Below, in pieces: positions 6,994 to 13,483 of a stretch of DNA of 18,200 nt. The stretch comes from Deltaproteobacteria bacterium UBA5754 (GTDB lineage Bacteria > Desulfobacterota > Dissulfuribacteria > Dissulfuribacterales > UBA5754). Within the stretch, counting starts at the first letter, position 1, and each line of letters starts with the position of its first letter. Where the stretch lies: positions 1 to 18,200 of the forward strand of contig DIFG01000021.1 in the NCBI GenBank assembly GCA_002419025.1, read 5' to 3'. The notes beneath the pieces are model-generated. The model made no database searches, had not been told where the DNA came from, and worked only from the letters and a program-made list of their open reading frames with translations. Both the position numbers and the translations under genes were made by a program.

Positions 6994-8001
6994 TCAGAAC
7001 ATCTTCAGGAACCGGAGGTCATTTTCGTAAAAAAGGCGGATATCGTCGATCCCGTACGTAAGCATTGCGATCCTTTCCACCCCGAGGCCGAAGGCAAAGC
7101 CTGCCACGTGTTCCGGATCGTACCCGACATGACGGAAAACAGCCGGGTGGACCATGCCGGCGCCGAGGACCTCGAGCCACCCGGTACCGGAACACACCCT
7201 GCACCCCTCACCTCGACACATGACGCACCGGATGTCCACCTCAGCGCTCGGTTCGGTGAACGGGAAAAAACTCGGGCGGAAACGCACTGCCGTATCCGTG
7301 CCAAAGATCTCGTGTATGAACGTGGTGAGCGTTCCCTTGAGATCCGCAAAGGATACGTCATCTTCAACCATGAGGCCTTCCACCTGATGGAACATGGGGG
7401 TGTGAGTGACGTCCGAATCGCACCTGTAGACCTTTCCCGGGGCCACGATTCGAAGGGGCGGGGGATATTTCTCCATGGTCCTCACCTGAATGGGCGAGGT
7501 ATGGGTCCTAAGAAGCACTGCGTGATCTACATAGAAGGTGTCCTGCATATCCCGCGCCGGGTGATCGGCGGGGATGTTGAGGGCCTCGAAATTGTAATAA
7601 TCGAGTTCCACCTCCGGCCCCTCGGCTATCTTGTAGCCCATTGCCTGAAAGACACCGCAGATCCTCTCCATGGTCTGCGTTATAGGGTGCAGCCTTCCTA
7701 TCGGGCGTCCCCGGCCTGGAAGTGTGAGATCCACCGCGGATGAAGGGCCTGTAACGCACCGAGGCAGGTCCGCTTTCCTCTGGGCGATGGCGGCCTCGAT
7801 GGCATTCCTGATCTCGTTGACCCTCTGGCCGATACGAGGACGATCCTCCTGTGGGAGGGTTCCGACCGCCTTTAGGGCAAGGGTCACCTCCCCCTTTTTG
7901 CCAAGAAGACGGACCCTGATGGCCTCCAGTTCCTCATGGGAGGAAGCGGAACGAATCTCGGTCAGCGCCCGGGCATCGAGATCGTCGAGCCGTTCGAGCA
8001 T
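6994..8001 (-). CDS. pheS: Phenylalanyl-tRNA synthetase alpha subunit
   Basis: PheS is the catalytic class II subunit that activates phenylalanine and transfers it to tRNA-Phe. The 335-residue product has the usual length. An N-terminal coiled-coil arm spans residues ~1-85. Motif 1 is around HPITQTMERICGVFQAMGY, and HTSPIQVRTM lies near the active site. Motif 2 is RCDSDVTHTPMFHQVEGL. The CVMCRGEGCRVCSGTGW cysteine cluster common in bacterial PheS follows, and motif 3 is GLGVERIAML. I chose the ATG at 8001 (MLERLDDLDA), 13 bases after the rplT stop. An in-frame start at 8055 would overlap rplT and add 18 Pro-rich residues unlike the family. It lies in the operon between rplT and pheT. Confidence 0.96.
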   Translation of the reverse strand: MLERLDDLDARALTEIRSASSHEELEAIRVRLLGKKGEVTLALKAVGTLPQEDRPRIGQRVNEIRNAIEAAIAQRKADLPRCVTGPSSAVDLTLPGRGRPIGRLHPITQTMERICGVFQAMGYKIAEGPEVELDYYNFEALNIPADHPARDMQDTFYVDHAVLLRTHTSPIQVRTMEKYPPPLRIVAPGKVYRCDSDVTHTPMFHQVEGLMVEDDVSFADLKGTLTTFIHEIFGTDTAVRFRPSFFPFTEPSAEVDIRCVMCRGEGCRVCSGTGWLEVLGAGMVHPAVFRHVGYDPEHVAGFAFGLGVERIAMLTYGIDDIRLFYENDLRFLKMF

Positions 8002-8014
8002 GAACGGATCAGGA

Positions 8015-8365
8015 TCAGGCGGCCCTGGCCTTTTCGGCCAGGGCTGCAAAGACACGAGGATCTGTCACCGCTATATGGGCGAGGACCTTCCTGTCAAGGG
8101 CGGCCCCTGCCTTCGTGAGCCCAGCCATAAATCTACTGTAGGAGAGTCCGTGTTCCCGGCAAGCAGCATTGATGCGCACGATCCATAATGCTCTGAAATT
8201 GCGCTTTTTCGTCCTGCGATCCCGGTAGGCGAAACACAACCCCCGCTCCACGGTCTCTTTTGCCTGCTTGAAATTGCGATGCCTGGCACCCCGATAACCC
8301 TTGGCGAGGTGCAGAATCTTTTTCCGCCTTCTTCGGGCCTTGAAGCCCCTTTTTACTCGTGGCAT
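8015..8365 (-). CDS. rplT: 50S ribosomal protein L20
   Basis: L20 is an early-assembly protein of the large ribosomal subunit. The 116-residue product matches the family end to end: a basic N-terminal extension (MPRVKRGFKARRRRKKILHL), AKGYRGARHRNFKQAKE, YRDRRTKKRNFRALWIVRIN and YSRFMAGL. In several bacteria L20 represses its own operon through the mRNA leader. No candidate leader is obvious here because infC is not upstream. A GAGAGAGAAGAAA purine tract precedes the ATG. The gene lies 18 bases after rpmI. Confidence 0.98.
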   Translation of the reverse strand: MPRVKRGFKARRRRKKILHLAKGYRGARHRNFKQAKETVERGLCFAYRDRRTKKRNFRALWIVRINAACREHGLSYSRFMAGLTKAGAALDRKVLAHIAVTDPRVFAALAEKARAA

Positions 8366-8383
8366 TTTCTTCTCTCTCTGATC

Positions 8384-8581
8384 CTAAAGATTAGGTAGCA
8401 TGCGTTTGATAGACCTTTTCATGGCGTCCGAAACGACATAATCACTTCTGAGATTCCGCTTGCGCTTTCGGGACTTATGGGTGAGAAGGTGTCTTTTCCC
8501 TGAACGCTGGGCGACGAATTTGCCCGTCCCTGTGACGGTGAATCGTTTTGCAGCAGCCCGCTTGGTCTTGATTTTTGGCAT
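8384..8581 (-). CDS. rpmI: 50S ribosomal protein L35
   Basis: L35 is a small basic protein of the large ribosomal subunit. The 65-residue product is typical: MPKIKTKRAAAKRFTVTGTG, the central KRHLLTHKSRKRKRNLR and the C-terminal IKRMLPNL. The ATG at 8581 follows GAGGTGATC (8594-8586), a nearly full-length match to the 16S anti-Shine-Dalgarno. This is the first gene of the operon as seen here. infC, which usually precedes rpmI, is not upstream. Instead a palindromic repeat ends 40 bases before the start codon. Confidence 0.98.
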   Translation of the reverse strand: MPKIKTKRAAAKRFTVTGTGKFVAQRSGKRHLLTHKSRKRKRNLRSDYVVSDAMKRSIKRMLPNL

Positions 8582-8585
8582 GTCT

Positions 8586-8594
8586 GATCACCTC
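8586..8594 (-). promoter_or_regulatory. Near-perfect ribosome binding site of rpmI
   Basis: GAGGTGATC on the minus strand pairs at nine consecutive positions with the 3' end of 16S rRNA. It ends 4 bases before the rpmI ATG and fixes that start. Confidence 0.85.
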
Positions 8595-8620
8595 GAAATA
8601 TCTTTAAGGTAGCCCTTCTC

Positions 8621-8758
8621 TTGATGGATTCGTAAAAAAGTCGAAAATTCCAATTTGCCGTCATTCCGGCGTAGGCCGGAATCCAGTGTTTTCAATATGT
8701 TCTGGATGCCGGATCAAGTCCGGCATGACGAGTCTGGGACTTTTTACGAGACCATCAA
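8621..8758 (+). repeat. Palindromic dispersed repeat, copy 2
   Basis: This 138-base copy is about 95% identical to copy 1, in the same orientation. It has the same terminal inverted repeats (TTGATGG...TCGTAAAAAAGTC and GACTTTTTACGAGACCATCAA) and the same two inner hairpins. Differences are a changed triplet in the left arm, one extra A in the A run and a few substitutions. It separates tRNA-Ser from rpmI and occupies the leader or promoter region of the ribosomal-protein operon. Its hairpins could end the tadA-tRNA-Ser transcript. Confidence 0.9.
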
Positions 8759-8826
8759 AGTTTAGTGCATATCTCACGGATTCAGGAACGTTCCGGTCGC
8801 CTGGTCACGGATACAAGTAATGGCAA

Positions 8827-8920
<94 letters not shown>

Positions 8921-8928
8921 GTCCGTTC

Positions 8929-9378
8929 CTATCTTCGAGCCGCGAAGAAACTCCGGATCATCTCCCGGCATTCCTCTTCAAGCACCCCGCAGGTCAGTTC
9001 CACGCGGTGATTGAGCCGCGCGTCCTGCACGATGTTGAAGAGGCTTCCACAGGCCCCTGCCTTGGGATCAGGCGCCCCATAGACGAGGCGTCTGATCCTG
9101 GCGAGCACAATGGCGCCCGCACACATGGGACAGGGCTCGATTGTAACATAGAGGGAGGTTCCCGTCAGCCGGTAATTACCGCATGTCCGGGACGCCTCAC
9201 GTATGGCGATGATCTCTGCGTGGGCCGTGGGGTCCTGGAGGCGGATCATGGCGTTTCCGGCATGCGCAAGGACCCTTTCGTCGGCGTCCACGAGGACCGC
9301 CCCGACCGGGACTTCTCCTGCGAGGGCAGCGAGCCTGGCCTCTTCAATGGCGATTTTCATGAAATAGTCGTCATCCAC
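8929..9378 (-). CDS. tadA: tRNA-specific adenosine deaminase TadA
   Basis: TadA deaminates adenosine 34 of tRNA-Arg(ACG) to inosine; it is a zinc-dependent cytosolic enzyme. The 149-residue product has the family length. Zinc-site motifs are HAE at residues 53-55 (catalytic Glu in PTAHAEIIAI) and PCPMC with cysteines 83 and 86. The proximal GEVPVGAVLV strand, GNYRLTGTSLYVTIEPC and RRLVYGAPDPKAGACGS are all characteristic of TadA rather than of cytidine or guanine deaminases. The start is the GTG at 9378, 15 bases after the radC stop; the ribosome binding site is weak. tRNA-Ser follows within 8 bases. A second deaminase-fold gene lies at 12938-13483. Confidence 0.93.
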   Translation of the reverse strand: MDDDYFMKIAIEEARLAALAGEVPVGAVLVDADERVLAHAGNAMIRLQDPTAHAEIIAIREASRTCGNYRLTGTSLYVTIEPCPMCAGAIVLARIRRLVYGAPDPKAGACGSLFNIVQDARLNHRVELTCGVLEEECREMIRSFFAARR

Positions 9379-9393
9379 TGGCGGCCGGACCTG

Positions 9394-10128
9394 TCACTTC
9401 GCCTGGAGGATCCCGGCGTTACGGTTAGCGATGGATGCCATGATACCTTCGTCTGCAAAGCTGTAATAGCGCCCGATATCGCCGATGACGATGTGGTCCA
9501 GGACCTCCATGTCGAAGAGGCGGGCCGCAAGGTGAAGGCGGCGCGTCAACTCGATGTCCTGGGGGGACGGCTGGACACTGCCGGACGGGTGGTTGTGGGC
9601 GAGGACGATCGCAGCCGCGTGGTGTTCGAGGGCCTTTTTTACCACCTCACGGGGATAGACGGCGCTTGCCGTGAGTGTCCCGGTGAAAAGATGCTCCGTC
9701 ATGATGACGGCGTGCTTGGCATCGAGAAAGGTGACGACGAAACTCTCCCTTTTTTCACAGGAAAGGGAGTGCCACAGGTACTCGACGAGGTCAGAAGCGG
9801 CCCGGATGTATGTCTTTTGGACGATGCGTTCCTTGAGGTATTTGCGGGCCACGTCCTGAATGAAACGGACTGCAAAGGCGTTTTTCTCCCCGACCCCCGA
9901 AATCCTTGTCAGCTCAGATATGGGGGCCTCGAGGACCTGGGCAAGGCCTCCGAAGTGCCGGAGCGCCTCCCGCGCCCGTTCCTTGCAGTCCTGACGCGGC
10001 GTCCCGAAGCTGAAGAGGAGTTCGAGGATCTCTTCGTCCGTGAATACGGAAAGCCCGTGGCGCAGAAACTTGTCCCTAAGCCGCTGGCGGTGTCCCTCAC
10101 CGCGTTTCTGCCATGCTGCCTGGTCCAT
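9394..10128 (-). CDS. radC: RadC family JAB/MPN-domain protein
   Basis: The 244-residue product has an N-terminal UPF0758 helical region: GHRQRLRDKFLRHG, a helix-hairpin-helix-like segment and ISELTRISGVGEKNAFAVRF. A C-terminal JAB/MPN metalloprotease-fold domain follows, with HNHPSGSVQPSPQD at residues 178-191; His178, His180 and Asp191 are the expected metal ligands. The biochemical role of RadC is unsettled; the original link to DNA repair in E. coli was not upheld. The start overlaps the end of the upstream YkuD-domain gene by 32 bases. tadA follows after 15 bases, so the three genes are likely co-transcribed. Confidence 0.93.
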   Translation of the reverse strand: MDQAAWQKRGEGHRQRLRDKFLRHGLSVFTDEEILELLFSFGTPRQDCKERAREALRHFGGLAQVLEAPISELTRISGVGEKNAFAVRFIQDVARKYLKERIVQKTYIRAASDLVEYLWHSLSCEKRESFVVTFLDAKHAVIMTEHLFTGTLTASAVYPREVVKKALEHHAAAIVLAHNHPSGSVQPSPQDIELTRRLHLAARLFDMEVLDHIVIGDIGRYYSFADEGIMASIANRNAGILQAK

Positions 10129-11149
10129 GATTCAGGGAGGTCGTGGATGAACGTTGTTGGGAAAAGGCAAGCGCCTTGTCCGAGAGCGGGGCGATGGCCC
10201 CTCTCTTGAGGGCGTCGGCTATCTCTTGACGAATCCTCTCGATGATCGTGGGTGGATCCGCCTCTCCCATGAGGCCTCCGGAGAAGCGGTCGAGCGGCCC
10301 CCATTTACCGTCTCCGTCCAGGTCTTCGATGAAGACGGCCGGATCCTTCGCATCTGTATCTGTATAGAGACGGCATGTAAGGGATCTGGTGAAGTCCCGG
10401 GAATCGATGAGCTCTGCCTGGATGATGCCTATGGAGGTCTCGATCCATGCCTCGCCGCGGTATATGCCATCAGGACAGACCCCGGAGGAGGGATCCGTAT
10501 CGCAGGGAGAGGTGAGCGGACGGAGCATCCCGTAGAGGTCCTTTCCGCTGTGGAAGATAAGGATCGGGTCTCCAGGATCGACGGCGGAAAAGACCGACCC
10601 GATATGGTCGTTTTCCATGGCAATACAGCCTTCGGTCCAGTTGGTGGCCGCCTTTCCGTCGGAGAGGTTGACCACGCCTCCGCCGTGAATGCCGATGTGG
10701 TTTCCGAGCGGGGTGTCGTCAGGAGGAGGGAGGGAACGAATTTGGGCCGATCGGATTCTTGAGCACTCATCCCTGGTGATGATGTCACGGATCAGTGCCT
10801 CGCATGCATCCGTCGCGTTGGGATAGGATAGTCCGATGAACTGGTGGAATTTCTTGCTCATTTTTTTGTGGCTGATCCGGTAAAGGCCTTCAGGTGTGGC
10901 GCAATCTCCGCGCCTGCGCTTGTCCGAGACCGGATCGACGCCAAGGGAAACGGGAAAGACCATGGGAAAACGGGCAGATGTGTACAGAATCAGGATTTGG
11001 GATGCCTTGTCTATGACAATGAGCCGTTCCGGCTGGGCCCAGATGGGAAGGGGATGAACGACAGCGAGGATGAAAGGGAGCAGAAGGAAAAAAGGGGCCA
11101 AAAAAGATGATTGACTTTTGCGTATCGCTGATGATAATGATTTATTCAT
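10097..11149 (-). CDS. YkuD-domain L,D-transpeptidase family protein, COG3034/YafK-like, with C-terminal extension
   Basis: This 350-residue exported protein has a signal peptide at ~1-38 (hydrophobic FLAPFFLLLPFILAVVHPLPI, likely cleaved after WA). The YkuD domain spans ~41-200, with GDCATPEGLYRI, FIGLSYPNATDACEA, the catalytic-site HGGG at 155-158 and NWTEGCIAM with nucleophile Cys175. The TPEG-Y and YPNA-D blocks resemble the YafK/COG3034 branch. In E. coli that branch includes DpaA/LdtF, which releases Lpp from peptidoglycan. Residues ~200-350 are an extra region of unknown function with an EF-hand-like loop (DLDGDGKWGPLD, 276-287). I chose the ATG at 11149, since an in-frame GTG at 11179 adds residues before the signal peptide. 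It is divergent from the Lpp-like gene. Whether it makes or breaks cross-links cannot be decided from sequence. Confidence 0.85.
   Translation of the reverse strand: MNKSLSSAIRKSQSSFLAPFFLLLPFILAVVHPLPIWAQPERLIVIDKASQILILYTSARFPMVFPVSLGVDPVSDKRRRGDCATPEGLYRISHKKMSKKFHQFIGLSYPNATDACEALIRDIITRDECSRIRSAQIRSLPPPDDTPLGNHIGIHGGGVVNLSDGKAATNWTEGCIAMENDHIGSVFSAVDPGDPILIFHSGKDLYGMLRPLTSPCDTDPSSGVCPDGIYRGEAWIETSIGIIQAELIDSRDFTRSLTCRLYTDTDAKDPAVFIEDLDGDGKWGPLDRFSGGLMGEADPPTIIERIRQEIADALKRGAIAPLSDKALAFSQQRSSTTSLNHGPGSMAETR
11111..11138 (+). promoter_or_regulatory. Sigma70 promoter of the Lpp-like lipoprotein gene
   Basis: TTGACT at 11111-11116 and GATAAT at 11133-11138 are separated by 16 bases. The predicted start near 11145 gives a leader of about 55 bases. 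That leader contains a small GGGT/ACCC hairpin and ends in AAAGGAGGG before the ATG at 11201. The promoter lies inside the N-terminal coding region of the divergent YkuD gene. Confidence 0.7.
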
Positions 11150-11200
11150 GACACTAAGAGGGTGAGCTACACCCGACACACGTAAAGGAGGGATTCACGT

Positions 11201-11479
11201 ATGAAAAAAGGAGTCACCAAGCTGTTTGTCCTGCCTGCCATGGTATGCGCCCTGGGTCTTGGGGGTTGTGCCGGTCTCAGCAATGAAGACCGGGATCTCA
11301 TGAACAGCGCCGTCAAGGCCTCTGAGGATTGCAAGGCCGCATCCGTCTCTGCCAAGAAGGCCGAAGACGCCGCCATTGCCGCCCAGAGCGCTGCGAACAA
11401 GGCTGCTGACGCAGCAGCCCGCGCAGAGGCCGCTGCGGCCAAGATGGAAAGGATCTTCGAGAAGTCTCTCAAAAAGTAG
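11201..11479 (+). CDS. Lpp/OprI-like alanine-zipper outer-membrane lipoprotein
   Basis: This 92-residue lipoprotein has a signal peptide ending in the lipobox LGGC, with lipidated Cys23 followed by Ala-Gly, which favours the outer membrane. The mature part (~70 residues) is an uninterrupted Ala-rich heptad helix of about 50 residues (VSAKKAEDAAIAAQSAANKA and onwards), as in the trimeric Lpp/OprI alanine zipper. It ends in KSLKK; in E. coli Lpp the C-terminal Lys is joined to meso-diaminopimelate of peptidoglycan. The strong ribosome binding site (AAAGGAGGG) and good promoter suggest high expression. Flanking YkuD-domain genes on both sides support a tethering role. Cross-linking itself is inferred. 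Confidence 0.88.
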   Translation: MKKGVTKLFVLPAMVCALGLGGCAGLSNEDRDLMNSAVKASEDCKAASVSAKKAEDAAIAAQSAANKAADAAARAEAAAAKMERIFEKSLKK

Positions 11480-11485
11480 TCCCTG

Positions 11486-12421
11486 TCACTGTTGTGCGCG
11501 AGGGCGGGCAACCGCCCTCGCGATGCCATCCTTTTTGACCAAGGCCTCCTCGAGAACGGCCTCGTCCACCTTGAGGGGGCCGTATATGTTTTCACATGCC
11601 TTGAGCCGGAAGCGTGCCTCTCTTGCCAGGTCGCCGATCTTCCCCTCGAAATCATCAAAGACCTGGATCCAGCACTGCCCATGGGCCCAGCCGATCTTGA
11701 CGGGTTCGTAGGTGATGCGCACCATCGTCCCGACCGGGACCATGAAGTAGAGGGTCGCGATGTCCTCTGGATACAGGCGGATGCATCCATGGCTCACCCT
11801 TCGGCCCACCCCCCAGGGTTGGTTGGTTCCATGGATCCCGTAAGCGGACCGTGAGAGGCGGAAGATGAAGTCCCCGAGGGGGTTGTCAGGCCCCGGCGGT
11901 ACCTCTGCGGGAAGGGTGGGGTCTTCCTGCCGGATGGACTCCGGAACGTACCATGTGGGCCGGTCTGTCTTGCTCTTGACCAGGTAGATGCCAAGCTGGG
12001 TGAGAAATCCCTCCCTTCCTACTCCGATGGGCGCAGTAAGGGCGTAGGCATTCATTCCGGCGGAAAAAAAATAATAGAGACGCATCTCGGCCAGGTTGAC
12101 GACGATCCCGCTTGAGAGACGGTCCTGGGGCAGGATGTAGATGTCGGGGAGGAGAATCATGGTGTCTTTTCCCGGGATCCAGGGGTCCACGTCGGGGTTG
12201 GCCGCGGTGATATGGTTAAATCCGATGTCGTAGTTTCGGGCGATGTCAAGAAGGGTCGACTCACCGTCAAGCCTCATCCACTGGGGGCTTCCGTAAACGG
12301 TCCGTCTTTCCTCTATGACAAAAGACCTCACGGCCTCTGCGCGGCCTTTCCAAATGAGGAGAGGAAGGATAAAAAGAGGGATCCAGACAATGTAGCGGAC
12401 ATAAGGGACGTGCATCTTCAC
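11486..12421 (-). CDS. L,D-transpeptidase with LysM and YkuD domains (ErfK/YbiS/YcfS-like)
   Basis: This 311-residue exported enzyme has an N-terminal signal sequence or anchor (YIVWIPLFILPLLIW, ending near GRAEA). A LysM-like peptidoglycan-binding segment follows at ~47-92 (DGESTLLDIARNYDIGFNHI, then NPDVDPWIPG). The YkuD domain spans ~105-240, with IHGTN (His197) and SHGCIRL (nucleophile Cys213). This order matches E. coli ErfK, YbiS and YcfS, which attach Lpp to diaminopimelate; family members also make 3-3 cross-links. I place the start at the GTG at 12421, with GGGGAAG 5 bases upstream; the ATG at 12415 is nearly equivalent. The gene converges on the Lpp-like gene with only 6 bases between stops and is divergent from the Cys-cluster gene at 12456. 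Confidence 0.9.
   Translation of the reverse strand: MKMHVPYVRYIVWIPLFILPLLIWKGRAEAVRSFVIEERRTVYGSPQWMRLDGESTLLDIARNYDIGFNHITAANPDVDPWIPGKDTMILLPDIYILPQDRLSSGIVVNLAEMRLYYFFSAGMNAYALTAPIGVGREGFLTQLGIYLVKSKTDRPTWYVPESIRQEDPTLPAEVPPGPDNPLGDFIFRLSRSAYGIHGTNQPWGVGRRVSHGCIRLYPEDIATLYFMVPVGTMVRITYEPVKIGWAHGQCWIQVFDDFEGKIGDLAREARFRLKACENIYGPLKVDEAVLEEALVKKDGIARAVARPRAQQ
11497..11522 (+). terminator. GC-rich hairpin after the Lpp-like gene (possible terminator or 3' stabiliser)
   Basis: An 11-bp perfect stem (5' arm 11497-11507, 3' arm 11512-11522) with a GCAA tetraloop lies 17 bases after the lipoprotein stop. Five T residues follow about 10 bases later, too far for a textbook terminator. The hairpin lies within the last codons of the convergent L,D-transpeptidase gene. 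Confidence 0.55.
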
Positions 12422-12455
12422 GCGTTCTTCCCCAGTGGGGCCTCCGTGAGGAAAA

Positions 12456-12977
12456 ATGATCGGCACACAATATACTATCACGGAAAAGATTTCATGGGCC
12501 GAGAACGTCTTTTCCCGTTTCGGCGCAAAGATCCTCGAGGATGAAGACCTCAGCCGTCTTCTCCATAGTTATCGGGCAGCCATCACGGAGTCCTGGGCTT
12601 GCATGCGGCAAAGCGGGGTTTCGCGGGTGTGCTGGCACTGTGCCGTCCATGAAGGCGGGAGTTGCTGCGGAAAGGGGATCGAGGACCGGTTCGACGGGGT
12701 CCTTCTCCTCGTGAATCTCCTTCTCGGTGGGAGGCTTCCCTTGTCCCGCTGGGACCCGGAGGGCTGCTGGTTTCTCGGTGAGCAGGGCTGCACGATCCCT
12801 GCCCGCCACGTCATCTGCATCAATTATCTTTGCAGGCGCATCACAGACCGAGTTCCGCCTGATTCGATTCGAATGCTCCAAGGGCGGATCGGACAGGAGG
12901 CGGATCGCGCCTTCTTTCTCGAGGAGGCACTAAAACAGTGGCTTGTAACACAGGACCGGAAGACGAGAAATGGATGA
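12456..12977 (+). CDS. Cysteine-cluster protein of unknown function (YkgJ-like spacing)
   Basis: I do not recognise a characterised family for this 173-residue protein. It contains nine cysteines between residues 49 and 126, mostly in two blocks. CWHC with CC is at 59-71 (CWHCAVHEGGSCCGKG). GC, GC, C and C follow at 104-126 (GCWFLGEQGCTIPARHVICI, then NYLC). The pattern resembles YkgJ-type zinc/iron-binding clusters (CC, then CxFL...C.I..R...C) but is divergent. No signal peptide or membrane segment is present, so it is probably cytosolic and binds Zn or Fe-S. The ATG at 12456 has GTGAGG five bases upstream. The end overlaps the deaminase gene by 40 bases, placing it first in a three-gene operon with a deaminase and a radical SAM enzyme. 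Confidence 0.75.
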   Translation: MIGTQYTITEKISWAENVFSRFGAKILEDEDLSRLLHSYRAAITESWACMRQSGVSRVCWHCAVHEGGSCCGKGIEDRFDGVLLLVNLLLGGRLPLSRWDPEGCWFLGEQGCTIPARHVICINYLCRRITDRVPPDSIRMLQGRIGQEADRAFFLEEALKQWLVTQDRKTRNG

Positions 12978-13483
12978 AGCAGGCCCTCGATATCGCGCGG
13001 GAATCCCTGGGTGAAGGTGAGTTTCCCGTTGGATGCGTGCTCGTAGCCGGCGGTGAGATCGTTGGAAGGGGAAGGCGCGTGAGGAGTTTCGGACCGTTTC
13101 AGAACGAGCTGGATCATGCCGAGATGCGGGCCCTTGCGGATATGTCGGGATCGAGGGGGGCGGTCTCCGGGCTCGTCGCATACTCCACCCTCGAGCCCTG
13201 TCTCATGTGTCTCGGCGGCCTTGTCCTGAACGGGGTCAGGCGGATCGTTTACGCCTATGAGGACGTGATGGGAGGGGCATGCGGACTTTCGCTCTCTTCC
13301 GTGAGGTCTCAGGCCGGAGCCGAGGAGGGGCCTGGTTTCTACGGGTCCCTTGGCCTTGAGATCGTCCGTGGCCTCTTGCGTGAGGAAAGCCGTGTGCTCT
13401 TGGCGGCCTTTTTTTCGGATCCGGAGCGGAAGTATTGGAGAGGAAGCCCGCTTGCGCATCACGCCCTTGGAAGGATCCCATGA
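12938..13483 (+). CDS. TadA/CMP-dCMP-type nucleoside or nucleobase deaminase, substrate unknown
   Basis: This 181-residue member of the zinc-dependent cytidine deaminase superfamily has HAE at residues 60-62 (NELDHAEMRAL) and PCLMC with Cys88 and Cys91. EFPVGCVLVAGGEIVGRG aligns with the TadA first strand. It differs from the TadA at 8929-9378: it has longer loops, an aspartate before the HAE motif (DHAE) and a C-terminal tail (SDPERKYWRGSPLAHHAL). It may act on a free base, nucleoside or modified nucleotide rather than tRNA. I chose the GTG at 12938, preceded by GAGGAGG, because EKWMKQAL aligns with the first helix of TadA. The ATG at 12974 would remove part of it. The stop overlaps the radical SAM start by 4 bases (ATGA). 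Confidence 0.85.
   Translation: MACNTGPEDEKWMKQALDIARESLGEGEFPVGCVLVAGGEIVGRGRRVRSFGPFQNELDHAEMRALADMSGSRGAVSGLVAYSTLEPCLMCLGGLVLNGVRRIVYAYEDVMGGACGLSLSSVRSQAGAEEGPGFYGSLGLEIVRGLLREESRVLLAAFFSDPERKYWRGSPLAHHALGRIP

Noticed and set aside
8582..8826. Phenylalanine attenuator leader peptide before the pheST operon
   Set aside because: No short Phe-rich reading frame with a ribosome binding site was seen between tRNA-Ser and rpmI.
9007..10209. A 400-codon plus-strand open frame opposite tadA and radC
   Set aside because: It mirrors two clearly recognisable minus-strand genes, matches no family, and spans their junction; it is a high-GC antisense shadow.
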